From Pontibacter aydingkolensis (GTDB lineage Bacteria; Bacteroidota; Bacteroidia; Cytophagales; Hymenobacteraceae), in contig NZ_JAHYXK010000006.1 of NCBI RefSeq assembly GCF_019443125.1, forward strand, positions 124,001 to 188,000: DNA of 64,000 nucleotides. The letters are read 5' to 3'. Position numbers and translations under genes: made by a program. Below are positions 9,293 to 18,386 of the stretch, in pieces (positions within the stretch are counted from its first letter, which is position 1; each line of letters starts with the position of its first letter). The notes beneath the pieces are model-generated. The model had not been told where the DNA came from, did not search any database, and worked only from the letters and a program-made list of their open reading frames with translations.

Positions 9293-12190
9293 GTGCAAAC
9301 CTTCCTGGAGCTAACGGCCAAATACATTTACGAAAAGTACAAAGAGAACATCAGCGACCTGTGCATTGTGCTACCATCCAGGCGTGCGAGTTTTTTCTTT
9401 AAAACTGCTTTGGCACAGGCTGCACCGGAGCCTATCTGGTCGCCGGAAGTATACTCCATGGAGGACTTTATTCGGAAGCTGGCCAAAACGGATGTGGTGG
9501 AGCCGATCAACCTGCAGCTGGAGCTGTACGACCTGATGCGCGAGCAGGACCCGAACCTCGATTTTGATCAGTTTGTAACCTGGGCCGGTACTTTACTGGA
9601 CGACTTCAGCCGCATAGACCAGAATTTAGTTGACACCGGAAAACTGTTTGATTACCTGAGCGAAGCAAAGGCATTGGAGCGTTGGGACCCAAAGTTTCTG
9701 GGCAAAGATATCTCTCCTACTTTAAAGAAATACTTCAGCCTTTGGGACAACATCGAGAAAACATATCACAACCTGCAGCAGCGACTGTTCCAGAATAAGC
9801 AGGCTTACACAGGAATGGCTTTCCGCAAAGTAGCCCGCGACATAGAAAGTATAGCCAAATCAGGTGAGTGCCTGCAGTTTATTTTTATCGGCCTTAACAG
9901 CCTGACCGCATCCGAAGAAAAGATCATCAAAACACTACTGAAGCACGACAAGGCAGAGGTACTGTTCGACAGCGATGATTTTTACATGGACGAGAACACG
10001 CCAAACCGCGCCGGCAGCTTTTTGCGAAAGTATAAAAGCACCTGGAAACTACCGGAATGGCACTGGCAGCAAAACCTGTTGCTGACGGATGAAAAGGAGA
10101 TAAACGTAATTGGCGTAGCCAATGCCAGCATGCAAGGCAAACTGGCAGGCCAGCTGTTGCAGGAAATACGCGAAAAAGACAAGCACGCACAGGTAGCTAT
10201 TGTACTACCCGACGAAACCCTGCTTTTGCCGGTGCTGCACTCCATTCCCGACGAGATTCCAACTTATAACGTAACCATGGGTCTGAGCTTTAAGGGCACC
10301 CCTCTGTTTAACCTGGTAGACCTGCTCTTTGAGGTGCACTTGACCGGGGTAACGCAACTGCATGATTCCGGCTACAAAGTGCACCAGTACCACCATCTGT
10401 CGGTTACTAAACTGCTCACGCACCCATTTATCCGGAGGTATGAGTTATACTTGAATGATGATCCGGGGCAGGCAAAGTATCATGGCATGATACAGCAGGT
10501 GCTGGAGAAGATGGTACAGGAGAATAAAGTGCTGATACGGGCAGAGGAATTGCTTGAGCTAAGTAACCACCACCCGCTTTTCGAGATTTTGTTCAAGAGC
10601 TGGCGCGATTGCGATGACATCATCGAGTCGATGTACCTGCTTATTGAACTGCTGCGCGAAGTATACAGCCATGGCCGCAACACCATCGAAACAGAGTACC
10701 TGTACATATTTTATACTTTAGTAAAACGCCTCGACACCATTTTTGACTGCCGCGAGCAAAAAATATCGGTGCGCAGCTTCAAGAAGTTTTTATACGAACT
10801 GATCGGGCAAACCAGGCTGCCCTTTAGCGGCGAGCCTATATCCGAAGTGCAGATAATGGGTATGCTCGAAACCCGTGCACTGGACTTTGAGAACCTGATT
10901 ATACTTTCGGTAAACGAGAACGTATTGCCGGCACCAAAGCGCCACGAGTCGCTGATGCCTTATGATGTGCTGCGCCAGTTTGGTTTGCCAACTTACGCCG
11001 AGAACGAAGGCTCGATGGCGTATAACTTTTACCGCCTGCTGCAGCGTGCTAAGCGGGTAAACCTGCTGTATGTATTGCCATCTGATACGTATGGTTCTGG
11101 CGAGAAGAGCCGCTTTATACTTCAACTGCAAAACGACCTGGCGCTGCGCAACCCGCGCATCACCTTCCGCGACATGACAGCCGCAGTGGAGCAGGAACAG
11201 ACACGCAAGTATGAAGAGGATATCCTGATAGAGAAATCCCCGGAAACCATTGCCCAACTTAAGAAAGAGCTGGAGCGTGGCCTCTACCCTTCGCACATGA
11301 ACATGTACATAAACTGTTCGCTGCAATACTACTTTGCCCGAATCGCTAAAATGCAGGAGATAGACGAGGTAGAAGAGCAGTTAGGTGCTGATCAGTTTGG
11401 TACTATTGTGCACCAGGTGCTGGAAGATTTCTTTAAACCCCATGTGCAAAGCGGTGAGCCTATACAAGCTGAACATGTTGAACAGATGCTGCAGGCCTTA
11501 CCCGCCAAAACCAAAGCAGAGTTTAGTAAAGTAACCCAAGGTGCAAAGCCAGAGCGCGGCATGAACTACCTGCTCTACAAAGTAGCCATAGAGGTGCTGG
11601 AGAAATACCTGCAAAAGCTAAAAGCCTCAGATGAACTGCCGCTGTATGTATTGCGCCTCGAAGATACGTTAGATGCCATACTCCCAGTGCAGGTAAACGG
11701 CGAAACGCTGCAGGTACGCATAGCTGGCAAAGCCGACAGGATAGACCTAACCGGCCATGAGTTGCGCGTAATTGACTATAAAACAGGTAAGGTAGAGCAG
11801 AACCAGCTCCGCATTAAACCCGAAGATGTAGGACTGCACTTTTTAACAGATGCCAAGTATGGAAAAGCCCGCCAGTTGTGGTTGTACGAATACATTTTGC
11901 ACCGCACCCTGCAACGCGAACCAGAGAAAATTCTGCACAACGCACAGCATGTTTCTCCGCTAAATATAGATCCAAAATCAGGCATCATCTCGTTCCGTAA
12001 CCTGGACCCGGGAGTGCTGTCTTCGGAGTTTAATTTTATGGAGGCAACCGGAAAAGACTTTATTCCAGCCTCTGAGCAACTACTATCCGACTTCGTTAAC
12101 AGCATGCTTGACCCTGCAGAACCCATAAAAAAGACGCAGGATCTTGATGTGTGCCAGTGGTGCGCCTACCGGGGAATTTGTGCGCGCTAA
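9293..12190 (+). CDS. AddB-like PD-(D/E)XK nuclease with iron-sulfur cysteines
   Basis: A 965-aa protein matching the Bacteroidota AddB-type partner of AddA. The N-terminus (DLCIVLPSRRASFFFK) resembles the inactive helicase-like start of AddB. The nuclease core is AGKADRIDLTG near residue 812 followed by RVIDYKTGK near 828. A Cys near 673 (INCSLQYYF) and the terminal CQWCAYRGIC (spacing C-x2-C-x5-C) form the four-cysteine set that binds a 4Fe-4S cluster and holds the nuclease lasso in AddB. Translation starts at GTG; no in-frame ATG lies nearby upstream. With the AddA-like protein at 2122-5523 it should make a break-resection complex, though three unrelated genes separate the two. Confidence 0.86.
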   Translation: MQTFLELTAKYIYEKYKENISDLCIVLPSRRASFFFKTALAQAAPEPIWSPEVYSMEDFIRKLAKTDVVEPINLQLELYDLMREQDPNLDFDQFVTWAGTLLDDFSRIDQNLVDTGKLFDYLSEAKALERWDPKFLGKDISPTLKKYFSLWDNIEKTYHNLQQRLFQNKQAYTGMAFRKVARDIESIAKSGECLQFIFIGLNSLTASEEKIIKTLLKHDKAEVLFDSDDFYMDENTPNRAGSFLRKYKSTWKLPEWHWQQNLLLTDEKEINVIGVANASMQGKLAGQLLQEIREKDKHAQVAIVLPDETLLLPVLHSIPDEIPTYNVTMGLSFKGTPLFNLVDLLFEVHLTGVTQLHDSGYKVHQYHHLSVTKLLTHPFIRRYELYLNDDPGQAKYHGMIQQVLEKMVQENKVLIRAEELLELSNHHPLFEILFKSWRDCDDIIESMYLLIELLREVYSHGRNTIETEYLYIFYTLVKRLDTIFDCREQKISVRSFKKFLYELIGQTRLPFSGEPISEVQIMGMLETRALDFENLIILSVNENVLPAPKRHESLMPYDVLRQFGLPTYAENEGSMAYNFYRLLQRAKRVNLLYVLPSDTYGSGEKSRFILQLQNDLALRNPRITFRDMTAAVEQEQTRKYEEDILIEKSPETIAQLKKELERGLYPSHMNMYINCSLQYYFARIAKMQEIDEVEEQLGADQFGTIVHQVLEDFFKPHVQSGEPIQAEHVEQMLQALPAKTKAEFSKVTQGAKPERGMNYLLYKVAIEVLEKYLQKLKASDELPLYVLRLEDTLDAILPVQVNGETLQVRIAGKADRIDLTGHELRVIDYKTGKVEQNQLRIKPEDVGLHFLTDAKYGKARQLWLYEYILHRTLQREPEKILHNAQHVSPLNIDPKSGIISFRNLDPGVLSSEFNFMEATGKDFIPASEQLLSDFVNSMLDPAEPIKKTQDLDVCQWCAYRGICAR

Positions 12191-12280
12191 GACCAGTGAT
12201 TAGGGAGATTAGAATTGATTTCATAGACTTCTGTTATAGCGTGTAACAGAGCTACAGTACAAGATAAGGCTACACAAAAG

Positions 12281-12314
12281 AAGAAGCTTACCCAAAATAT
12301 ATTTGAAGCTTCTT
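12281..12314. terminator. Convergent-gene hairpin
   Basis: AAGAAGCTT (12281-12289) pairs with AAGCTTCTT (12306-12314) and is followed by a T-run on the plus strand. It lies between the AddB-like gene and the convergent gene at 12338-12730 and could serve both. Confidence 0.5.
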
Positions 12315-12337
12315 TTTGTTCTTGCCCTTATGTTGGA

Positions 12338-12730
12338 TTACCGCTTCACCTTTCTGAAATCGTAAGCCAATAGGTTTTGTATAGCATTGCGGTGCGCATC
12401 AGTTGCCATACTTTGTGCTCCTTTGTCTACCATGTCATCTGTGCCAATAAGCAACTGTCGCTTTATATTATCGGGGTCTTTTTCTCTTGAGAAGTAAAGC
12501 GCCACATAGTCTACCTTTCCGAAATACCCTTCCCTGCCCATTCCCATAGAGGTAAGAACGGTATTCAGTTTATCAACTGCACCAGGTTCTGATACATCAG
12601 CAAAAGCAAAGTATTTAAATGGGCCGTCCTGCTCCATTTTATGTTTGTCAAACTGCTTTTTTATTGCCTGCTCAAATTGCTGAACGTGTTGCTGATCTTC
12701 AAAATGATATAGTAAAACGAAATTGTTCAT
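12338..12730 (-). CDS. Hypothetical protein, 130 aa
   Basis: I do not recognise a named family. The alternating pattern (NNFVLLYHFEDQQHVQQFEQAI, then FKYFAFADVSEPGAVDKL, then DYVALYFSR) suggests a ferredoxin-like alpha-beta fold, and the protein appears cytoplasmic with no signal peptide. It is convergent with the AddB-like gene and shares a hairpin with it, so it is likely a single-gene unit. Start is the ATG at 12730. AT-rich sequence upstream shows no exact TAnnTTTG promoter. Confidence 0.6.
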   Translation of the reverse strand: MNNFVLLYHFEDQQHVQQFEQAIKKQFDKHKMEQDGPFKYFAFADVSEPGAVDKLNTVLTSMGMGREGYFGKVDYVALYFSREKDPDNIKRQLLIGTDDMVDKGAQSMATDAHRNAIQNLLAYDFRKVKR

Positions 12731-13017
12731 AAAGTTAAGTTGTTTGTTTTCATTGGCTTAGTATTAATTTAAAATACGTCTTCAAAACACATTTGTTAAA
12801 GCAACTGGTTTGATCAAAGTAACTCTTAAAAGCTGCCTCAGGATAAAATCAAACTACATACAATAAGGTTTGGTCTGCATGGTTCGAGTGCAGATGATTG
12901 TCCTTTTATAGTGAATAATGGTAATAAAGAAGTTAAGTCGCCGTTTTTACTTTCATCCGTCCTTCATTTTTAGTAATATCGCTTTACCCAAGTTCGTTAT
13001 CTCAAAAAAATATCGTT

Positions 13018-14043
13018 TTGCGCATACTTGTTTTACCCTTATTATGCATACTCTTTACGGTGCAGGCATTTGCCCAAACCACTATGCTGCGCGTGGTGGC
13101 CCAGCAAGGTGATGGCATTTATACATTGCTGAGGCGGCACGGCATTTCTTCATCAAAACTTTCAGACTTTATTGATTTAAACAAGGACAACTTAGGAGAA
13201 AACAACAGCCTGTACGCAGGCAGAACCTATATATTACCCGGTAAATCTGATATTGCTGCCTCTACTACTTCAGTTTCCTCTTCTAAACTGATAGAGGCAT
13301 CATCCAAAGTACGCCACGTGCCCCTATTTGGTGAAAAGTATGAACGCGTAGAGATACTGGACCAAAAACTAAAGGGTGCTGTGTATTATCTTGTTAGCGG
13401 ACATGGCGGCCCAGACCCCGGCGCTGTAGGCAAGTACGGCCCATACGACTTGGCAGAAGACGAATATGCCTATGATGTAACCATACGTTTGGCTCGCCGC
13501 CTGATGGAGCACGGAGCAGTTGTTTACATGATCATTCAGGATAAAAAAGACGGCATCCGGGATGATAATATCCTGAAGATGGACCGTGACGAAGTAAACT
13601 ATAACGGACAGCCTATTTCCAGAAGTCAGGTACAGCGCCTGCGGCAGCGTGTAAACTCCATCAATTCGCTTTACGCTAAACATAAAGGTGCTTACCAGCG
13701 CATGCTAACACTGCATATAGACAGCCGCAGCGAGCGCAAGAACATCGATGTGTTCTTTTACCATCACGAGAACAGCGCTGATGGCAAAAAACTGGCCGAA
13801 ACCATACACGAAACCTTTAATAACAAGTATAACCGCCATCAGCCAGAGCGCAGCTACTCAGGTACCGTGTCTCACCGCAGCAGCCTCTACGTGGTAAAAT
13901 ATAGCCACCCGCCTACTGTATTTATAGAACTGGGTAATATCCGCAATAACCTGGATCAGCGCCGTTTTGTTATACCCAACAACCGGCAGGCCTTAGCAAA
14001 CTGGATTACAGAAGGCATTATTGCTGATTATAAGACAAAATAG
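13018..14043 (+). CDS. N-acetylmuramoyl-L-alanine amidase (Amidase_3) with LysM-like domain
   Basis: A 341-aa exported peptidoglycan hydrolase that cleaves the MurNAc-L-Ala bond during cell separation. A signal peptide (MRILVLPLLCILFTVQAFAQ) is followed by a LysM-like domain at residues about 24-75 (GDGIYTLLRRHGIS, NSLYAGRTYILP). The catalytic domain has GHGGPDPGA near 128 (zinc His), EDEYAYDV (zinc Glu), LHIDSRS (zinc His) and VFIELGNIRN near 303 (catalytic Glu). The start is TTG at 13018; it gives the signal peptide exactly and no ATG fits. The gene is flanked by unrelated genes on both sides. Confidence 0.88.
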   Translation: MRILVLPLLCILFTVQAFAQTTMLRVVAQQGDGIYTLLRRHGISSSKLSDFIDLNKDNLGENNSLYAGRTYILPGKSDIAASTTSVSSSKLIEASSKVRHVPLFGEKYERVEILDQKLKGAVYYLVSGHGGPDPGAVGKYGPYDLAEDEYAYDVTIRLARRLMEHGAVVYMIIQDKKDGIRDDNILKMDRDEVNYNGQPISRSQVQRLRQRVNSINSLYAKHKGAYQRMLTLHIDSRSERKNIDVFFYHHENSADGKKLAETIHETFNNKYNRHQPERSYSGTVSHRSSLYVVKYSHPPTVFIELGNIRNNLDQRRFVIPNNRQALANWITEGIIADYKTK

Positions 14044-14363
14044 TAACTGAGCACTTTTGCGTTGCTCCTTTTCGGGCCAGATACTTGCCTTTTTCCAAAA
14101 TTGATATAACCAGTTTCTAACTGAGTTCCTCACGAAGGTAACCCACCACTTGTTGCAGGCCTCATGCCTGCTTAAGCACCTCTTATTATTTATAGCCAGT
14201 ACCACTGTTTAGTATTTTCTAATACTAGTTTATACTATTAAAAATTAATTAAAGCATGTTCATTTATTCATTTAAAGTAACTATGAAGGCTTTTAAACGT
14301 TAAATAATTAACAGATAATCAATGACATACAAAATATATCAACTAACCCTAAACCTACAGACA
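14044..14363. other. Intergenic region, no feature recognised
   Basis: This 320-bp gap becomes very AT-rich toward its right end. A minus-strand ORF of 70 codons overlaps the amidase end, but its composition is implausible. I see no hairpin terminator with a clear T-run and no exact -7 element. Confidence 0.5.
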
Positions 14364-14969
14364 ATGAAACGACTACTTATACTCTTGATTTTATTATCAA
14401 TTACAGGTTATACTGCCTTTGCCCAGATAACTGATGAAATAAGGGAACGAAGGCCACAGACTACAGCTCCGGTTTCTTCTGAAGCGGTACGGGAAGGCAA
14501 CTGGATTATTGGTGCCAATATTGCCAATATCGGTATGAACTTTAAGTCAGACTTCTTTACTTTAAACATAAATCCAAGAGCAGGTTATTTTATAAGCGAT
14601 AATGCAGCGATAGGTACAGAAGTACAGTTAGGTTTAGACGTGTACGATGGCGGTGAAACTTTCCGCTATGGTTTAACCCCGTTTGTTCGCTATTACTTTC
14701 CAGAGGGTGCTGCACCTACACACCGTTGGTTTGGCGAAGCAGTAGCTGGTATAGCTGGTAGCTCAGAAGAAGACAGCGAAGGTGATTCTGTATTTTCAAC
14801 TGTGTTGGGCCTGAGAGCAGGATATGCCCACTTTGTGGCACAAAATGTGGCTTTAGAAGGTATATTAGGATACACCCGAACCAGTGCCGACATTTCGGTA
14901 GGTAGCGGTTCTTCCGGCCTTAATCTTGCGCTTGGCTTACAGATATATCTCCCATCACGAGGTAGATAG
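14364..14969 (+). CDS. Outer-membrane beta-barrel protein
   Basis: A 201-aa protein of the small porin-like OMP_b-brl type. A clean signal peptide (MKRLLILLILLSITGYTAFAQ) starts at the ATG at 14364; an upstream in-frame ATG at 14322 would add 14 residues before it and is less likely. The mature part alternates glycine and aromatic residues (GANIANIGMNFKSDFFTLN, RYGLTPFVRYYFP, LNLALGLQIYLP), typical of eight-stranded barrels. The ligand or role is unknown. A weak hairpin follows the stop. Confidence 0.8.
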   Translation: MKRLLILLILLSITGYTAFAQITDEIRERRPQTTAPVSSEAVREGNWIIGANIANIGMNFKSDFFTLNINPRAGYFISDNAAIGTEVQLGLDVYDGGETFRYGLTPFVRYYFPEGAAPTHRWFGEAVAGIAGSSEEDSEGDSVFSTVLGLRAGYAHFVAQNVALEGILGYTRTSADISVGSGSSGLNLALGLQIYLPSRGR

Positions 14970-14988
14970 AATATATAAATGAGTATAA

Positions 14989-15022
14989 GAAAGGGCTGCT
15001 ATGCTGTATAGTAGCTTTTTTC
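14989..15022 (+). terminator. Probable intrinsic terminator
   Basis: GCTGCTAT (14995-15002) pairs with ATAGTAGC (15008-15015, one G-U pair), followed by a run of T. It lies 20 bp after the barrel gene. Confidence 0.6.
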
Positions 15023-15158
15023 TTATGTAATCGCTTCACTATCTTCTTTTACCAAGGCCCTGCATAATAACATTGAACTTAATCCTGGCTGTCGTTTACA
15101 TTTTTAGTATGCAATAGGTAACTTTAAACTATTGTTTCAGACCTCACCACATACTACT

Positions 15159-15689
15159 ATGGAAACCACTCAAACTACTTTTGAGACAGCTGAACTTATA
15201 CTTGTTCCGCTCACAAAAGAGCAAATAGAGAATTTCAACGAAAATCCTGAAAAGATCACCGCAGAACTGGGCGTACGGGATAGCATACTTTTTAACCCAA
15301 AACAGCTACAGGACCTGAACACCAACTACATTTTGCCGAGGCTGCAGGAATGCTCCCCCGAAAACGAAGTATACTGCACACGATGGCTGGCCATCTCTAA
15401 AACCAAGAACCGTGTAGTTGCCGATTTCCTGATCAAGAAAGGACCGGACGCTGAGGGTGAAGTAGAGATAGGCTATGGTGTTTATCCCAACCACGAAGGC
15501 AAAGGCTGGATGACAAAAGTAGTGGCTGGTTTTCTGCAGTGGGCACAGGAGCAACCTCGCATTAAAATAGTGTTGGCGGAAACTTCAAAAAAAAATGTGC
15601 CTTCTATCCGGGTGTTGCAGAAAAATGGGTTTATACTTAGCCGCGAAAATGCTAAATTCTATTATTGGCGCATAAAACTACCTAAATGA
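15159..15689 (+). CDS. GNAT family N-acetyltransferase (RimJ/RimL-like)
   Basis: A 176-aa acetyltransferase. The GNAT core is visible as EVEIGYGVYPNHEGKGWMTK near residues 104-123, containing the acetyl-CoA binding Q/GxGK-like turn (NHEGKGWM), then IKIVLAETSKKNVPSIRVL and KNGF near the end. The family acetylates ribosomal protein N-termini, amino acids or small amines; the substrate here is unknown. I choose the ATG at 15159; an in-frame TTG at 15132 would add nine residues. It stands 73 bp before the beta-CASP gene and could be cotranscribed with it. Confidence 0.82.
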   Translation: METTQTTFETAELILVPLTKEQIENFNENPEKITAELGVRDSILFNPKQLQDLNTNYILPRLQECSPENEVYCTRWLAISKTKNRVVADFLIKKGPDAEGEVEIGYGVYPNHEGKGWMTKVVAGFLQWAQEQPRIKIVLAETSKKNVPSIRVLQKNGFILSRENAKFYYWRIKLPK

Positions 15690-15762
15690 TCACTTTTGAG
15701 TTCACTAAAGGTTAACAAACATCATTTTTCCGGCAATAAACAAGTTATAGCTTTACTCCTGT

Positions 15763-17145
15763 ATGAAAAACGAACAGCAACCGCCACTGCAGCTAAAGTT
15801 TTTAGGGGGAGCAGGTACTGTAACAGGCTCTAAGATCCTGGTTAAAACAGATAACCACCAGGTACTGATAGACTGCGGCCTTTTCCAGGGCTTAAAAGAA
15901 CTGCGCCTGCTTAACTGGAGAAAACCACCGCTTGATGTTGCTAAACTGGATGCCGTTATACTTACCCATGGCCACCTGGACCATTGCGGCTACCTGCCAG
16001 TGCTGGTAAAATATGGCTTCAAAGGCCCCATATACGCTACAAAGCCAACCCGCGATGTAACCGGCATCATACTCCGCGACAGTGCCAAGATTCAGGAAGA
16101 GGATGCGCAGGAGGCTAACCGATACGGCTATAGCCGCCACCATCCGGCTAAACCATTATACAACGAGCGCGATGTAGAGCGCACTTTGCCCCTCTTTGAA
16201 ACACACCCACAGGATAAATGGATTGAACTGAACGAAGAGATGAAATTTTGTTTCCGGAACAGCGGCCATATACTTGGCTCATCAATTGTAGAGTTTGAAT
16301 GCCTGGGCCGGAAGTTTGTTTTTTCGGGAGACCTGGGTCGCAGGCACCCACTGCTGATGCATCCTCCTGCCCTGCTGCCAACTGCTGACTATATTATACT
16401 TGAATCTACGTATGGCGATAAACTGCACAGCGAAACCTCCCCTTACCAGGAAATTGCCGAAATAGTAAACCATACTTTCAGCAAAGGTGGCATACTGGTA
16501 ATACCGAGCTTTGCCGTGGAGCGGGCCCAGGAACTATTGCTTATACTTAACACGCTACGGCAGGAGAAAAGTATACCACCCATGCCTATTTACCTCGACT
16601 CACCGATGGGAATAAACGTGACGGAGCTATACCTTAACTACACCGACTGGCACAGTTTGAGCCCTGCCGAATGCCGCACCATGATGCACGACGTGCACAT
16701 TATCCGGGATTTCGAACTATCGTTGCATGTACTGGATAACATAAACCCTAAGATCATAATTGCAGGAAGTGGCATGGTTACGGGCGGGCGCGTGCTATAC
16801 TACCTCGAAAAACTCCTGGGCGATAAGAAAAATACCGTACTGCTGGCCGGTTTCCAGGCGCCGGGCACGCGTGGCAGCCTGCTTCGCAGCGGTGCCAACG
16901 ATATCAAGATACACGGCAGTTACTATACAGTACACGCAGAAGTAAAGCAGATAGGATCTCTCTCCGCCCATGCCGACCAGGCCGATCTGCTTTGGTGGCT
17001 GAGCCATTTTAAAGAAGCTCCTACACGCATTTTCCTGAACCACGGCGAAGCACAGGCAAGTGAAGAACTACGCTTAAAAATAAACGACACCTATGGCTGG
17101 AACGTGGCTATCGCGAAGATGGGTGCGACGTATAATTTGTGGTAA
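15763..17145 (+). CDS. Metallo-beta-lactamase/beta-CASP RNA exonuclease-like protein
   Basis: A 460-aa protein with the MBL fold. HGHLDHCG near residue 68 is motif 2, SGHILGSS near 168 is motif 3 and FSGDLGR near 187 is motif 4. A beta-CASP insertion follows, with SFAVERAQEL and IIAGSGMVTGGR, and a C-terminal SAHADQADL plus FLNHGE. This arrangement matches the bacterial relatives of CPSF-73 (YsiF/TTHA0252 type), zinc-dependent RNA-processing nucleases, rather than beta-lactamases. The ATG follows the GNAT gene by 73 bp. The stop is directly followed by a palindromic repeat element that may terminate transcription. Confidence 0.88.
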   Translation: MKNEQQPPLQLKFLGGAGTVTGSKILVKTDNHQVLIDCGLFQGLKELRLLNWRKPPLDVAKLDAVILTHGHLDHCGYLPVLVKYGFKGPIYATKPTRDVTGIILRDSAKIQEEDAQEANRYGYSRHHPAKPLYNERDVERTLPLFETHPQDKWIELNEEMKFCFRNSGHILGSSIVEFECLGRKFVFSGDLGRRHPLLMHPPALLPTADYIILESTYGDKLHSETSPYQEIAEIVNHTFSKGGILVIPSFAVERAQELLLILNTLRQEKSIPPMPIYLDSPMGINVTELYLNYTDWHSLSPAECRTMMHDVHIIRDFELSLHVLDNINPKIIIAGSGMVTGGRVLYYLEKLLGDKKNTVLLAGFQAPGTRGSLLRSGANDIKIHGSYYTVHAEVKQIGSLSAHADQADLLWWLSHFKEAPTRIFLNHGEAQASEELRLKINDTYGWNVAIAKMGATYNLW

Positions 17146-17148
17146 TCT

Positions 17149-17393
17149 TCCAACCACCCATAACCCCTCCTTGTCTAAGGCGGGGAATTTTACTTACTTC
17201 TTCTCCTGCCATCACAATAGTAAGTGTAATGCAACCTATTGTAGGGACAGGTCGCGACCTGTCCGAGTGATGGCCGCAGCAATGAAACATATATATAATT
17301 TAAATAAAGTAACAGCAGGCTCTCCGCCTTAGACTACCAAGAACGCGAGTTCGAAGGTAGCGAGCGTAGCTCTGAGGGTTATGGGTGGTTGGA
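17149..17393. repeat. Palindromic intergenic element, copy A of family 1
   Basis: The ends are perfect 18-bp inverted repeats (TCCAACCACCCATAACCC at 17149-17166, complement at 17376-17393). Just inside lies CTCCTTGTCTAAGGCGGGGA, whose partner near 17319-17335 is interrupted on the outer side by about 35 bp with GAACGCGAGTTCGAAGGTAG. A perfect 20-bp palindrome lies in the middle at 17245-17264. It begins 4 bp after the nuclease stop. Copy B is at 57181-57404. No transposase is present; it looks like a MITE or terminator-type repeat. Confidence 0.75.
17245..17264. repeat. Perfect 20-bp palindrome within copy A
   Basis: GGACAGGTCGCGACCTGTCC is its own complement. It is absent from copy B, so it was probably inserted into, or recombined within, the element. 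Similar GACAGGTCGCGACCTGTC strings are familiar from dispersed bacterial repeats. Confidence 0.6.
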
Positions 17394-17472
17394 TTACAGG
17401 TATTGCAGAAAATCCTAAAGATTCTTCTAAATCTGTATATCCTGATTCTGACAAATAAGTACTTCTTCCCTA

Positions 17473-17934
17473 CTACTTCACAAATAACCGCTTATCAAAC
17501 TCGAATGGCTCTGAACCTACAACTTTTATTTTGCTGAAATCAGGGTGGCGGGGGTTTATAAGATAATTATAGTTGTCCTGCACGGTGGCAGATGGCGCTT
17601 TAAGTACGAGGTGTTTTTCGGAAAGTATAAAGTTGTCGCCTAGTTCCTGGGTAACGTTGGCATGCGGAAAGGTCTTCCATACTTCGGGCAGGTCTTCCAG
17701 CTTTATCTCCGGCATATCCTCAAAGTCGGGCAGTTCGATGCGCACCAGGTAATAATCAAGCGGCACGATGCCCAGGGGCATGTGTACGGCAATTTCTACG
17801 GTGCAGAGCGCAATAGATTCACTGGTATAGAGCATTGGTATGCCTTTGCTGTTCCAGCGTCCGCCAGCTAACTCTGCCCCTTTACCTGATAAATCGTTTC
17901 TGAATTTACTTCTGCTAAGGCGGTAAACGATCAT
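17473..17934 (-). CDS. RES domain toxin
   Basis: A 153-aa RES family protein, the toxin half of a RES-Xre type II toxin-antitoxin module. Characterised RES toxins degrade NAD+ in the cytoplasm. The conserved R-E-S pattern can be followed: YRLSRSKFRNDLSGKGAELAGGRWNSKG at the N-terminus (Arg, and the GGRWN signature), LYTSESIALCTVE (Glu/Ser helix) and a late Ser-Asn segment. Its start overlaps the antitoxin gene by 4 bp (ATGA), so translation is coupled and the antitoxin is made first. Length is normal for the family and nothing suggests decay. Confidence 0.88.
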   Translation of the reverse strand: MIVYRLSRSKFRNDLSGKGAELAGGRWNSKGIPMLYTSESIALCTVEIAVHMPLGIVPLDYYLVRIELPDFEDMPEIKLEDLPEVWKTFPHANVTQELGDNFILSEKHLVLKAPSATVQDNYNYLINPRHPDFSKIKVVGSEPFEFDKRLFVK

Positions 17935-18359
17935 GCCAGGACGCCGTGCTCTATGCGGGTTAGTTCGTCTTTTAACAGGCCGATGCCAAAAGTATTATCG
18001 AGCAGCTCTTTGGGTTTGATGCCGCCGAGGGCCACATTCTTCGCTTCCAGCCACGCATCAAAGTTGGCCTGGTCGCCAAACACCTCCACGCCTTTGTTAT
18101 ACACCAGGGTTATTTCAAGTATCTTTTCAGAGTGCAGTGGATCAAACTTCCGCTTCTCTTTTTTATACCTCTGAAAGGTGCGTTCAGAAAGGTGCAGATA
18201 GCCAGACCACTCCGCTGTACTAAACGGACTTTTGTCAGCTATACTTTGGAACAGCGCATACTTTATGCCTTCGCGCACCGTGCTTATCAGCATAAACACG
18301 TCGCGGTCGTCAATCAGCTTATAACTAAGGTCGGCTCCAATTTTTAAGGCTTGTCCCAT
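17931..18359 (-). CDS. Antitoxin, Xre/MbcA/ParS toxin-binding (DUF2384) type
   Basis: A 142-aa antitoxin paired with the RES toxin. An N-terminal Xre-like helical region (STAEWSGYLHLSERTFQRYKK, residues about 46-66) should bind DNA. The C-terminal DUF2384 part has FGDQANFDAWLEAKNVALGG and KELLDNTFGI, the segment that plugs the toxin active site in known RES-Xre complexes. A -7 element lies 20 bp upstream, with an imperfect inverted repeat beyond it that could be the autoregulatory operator. Start is the ATG at 18359. Confidence 0.87.
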   Translation of the reverse strand: MGQALKIGADLSYKLIDDRDVFMLISTVREGIKYALFQSIADKSPFSTAEWSGYLHLSERTFQRYKKEKRKFDPLHSEKILEITLVYNKGVEVFGDQANFDAWLEAKNVALGGIKPKELLDNTFGIGLLKDELTRIEHGVLA

Positions 18360-18378
18360 GGTTTGTTTTGTTAATACT

Positions 18379-18386
18379 CAAATATA
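18379..18386 (-). promoter_or_regulatory. -7 element of the toxin-antitoxin operon
   Basis: The minus strand reads TATATTTG, an exact TAnnTTTG match, placing the transcript start close to the antitoxin ATG. Upstream, ACTTG (18391-18395) and CAAGT (18411-18415) form an inverted pair flanking an AT-rich core, a candidate operator. The operator is inference. Confidence 0.55.

Noticed and set aside
13993-14205. Minus-strand ORF of 70 codons after the amidase gene
   Set aside because: It overlaps the amidase end, has an unusual Trp/Cys/Asn-rich composition and no promoter.
15763-17145. Beta-lactamase assignment for the MBL-fold protein
   Set aside because: The beta-CASP insertion and C-terminal His motifs place it with RNA-processing nucleases, not antibiotic hydrolases.
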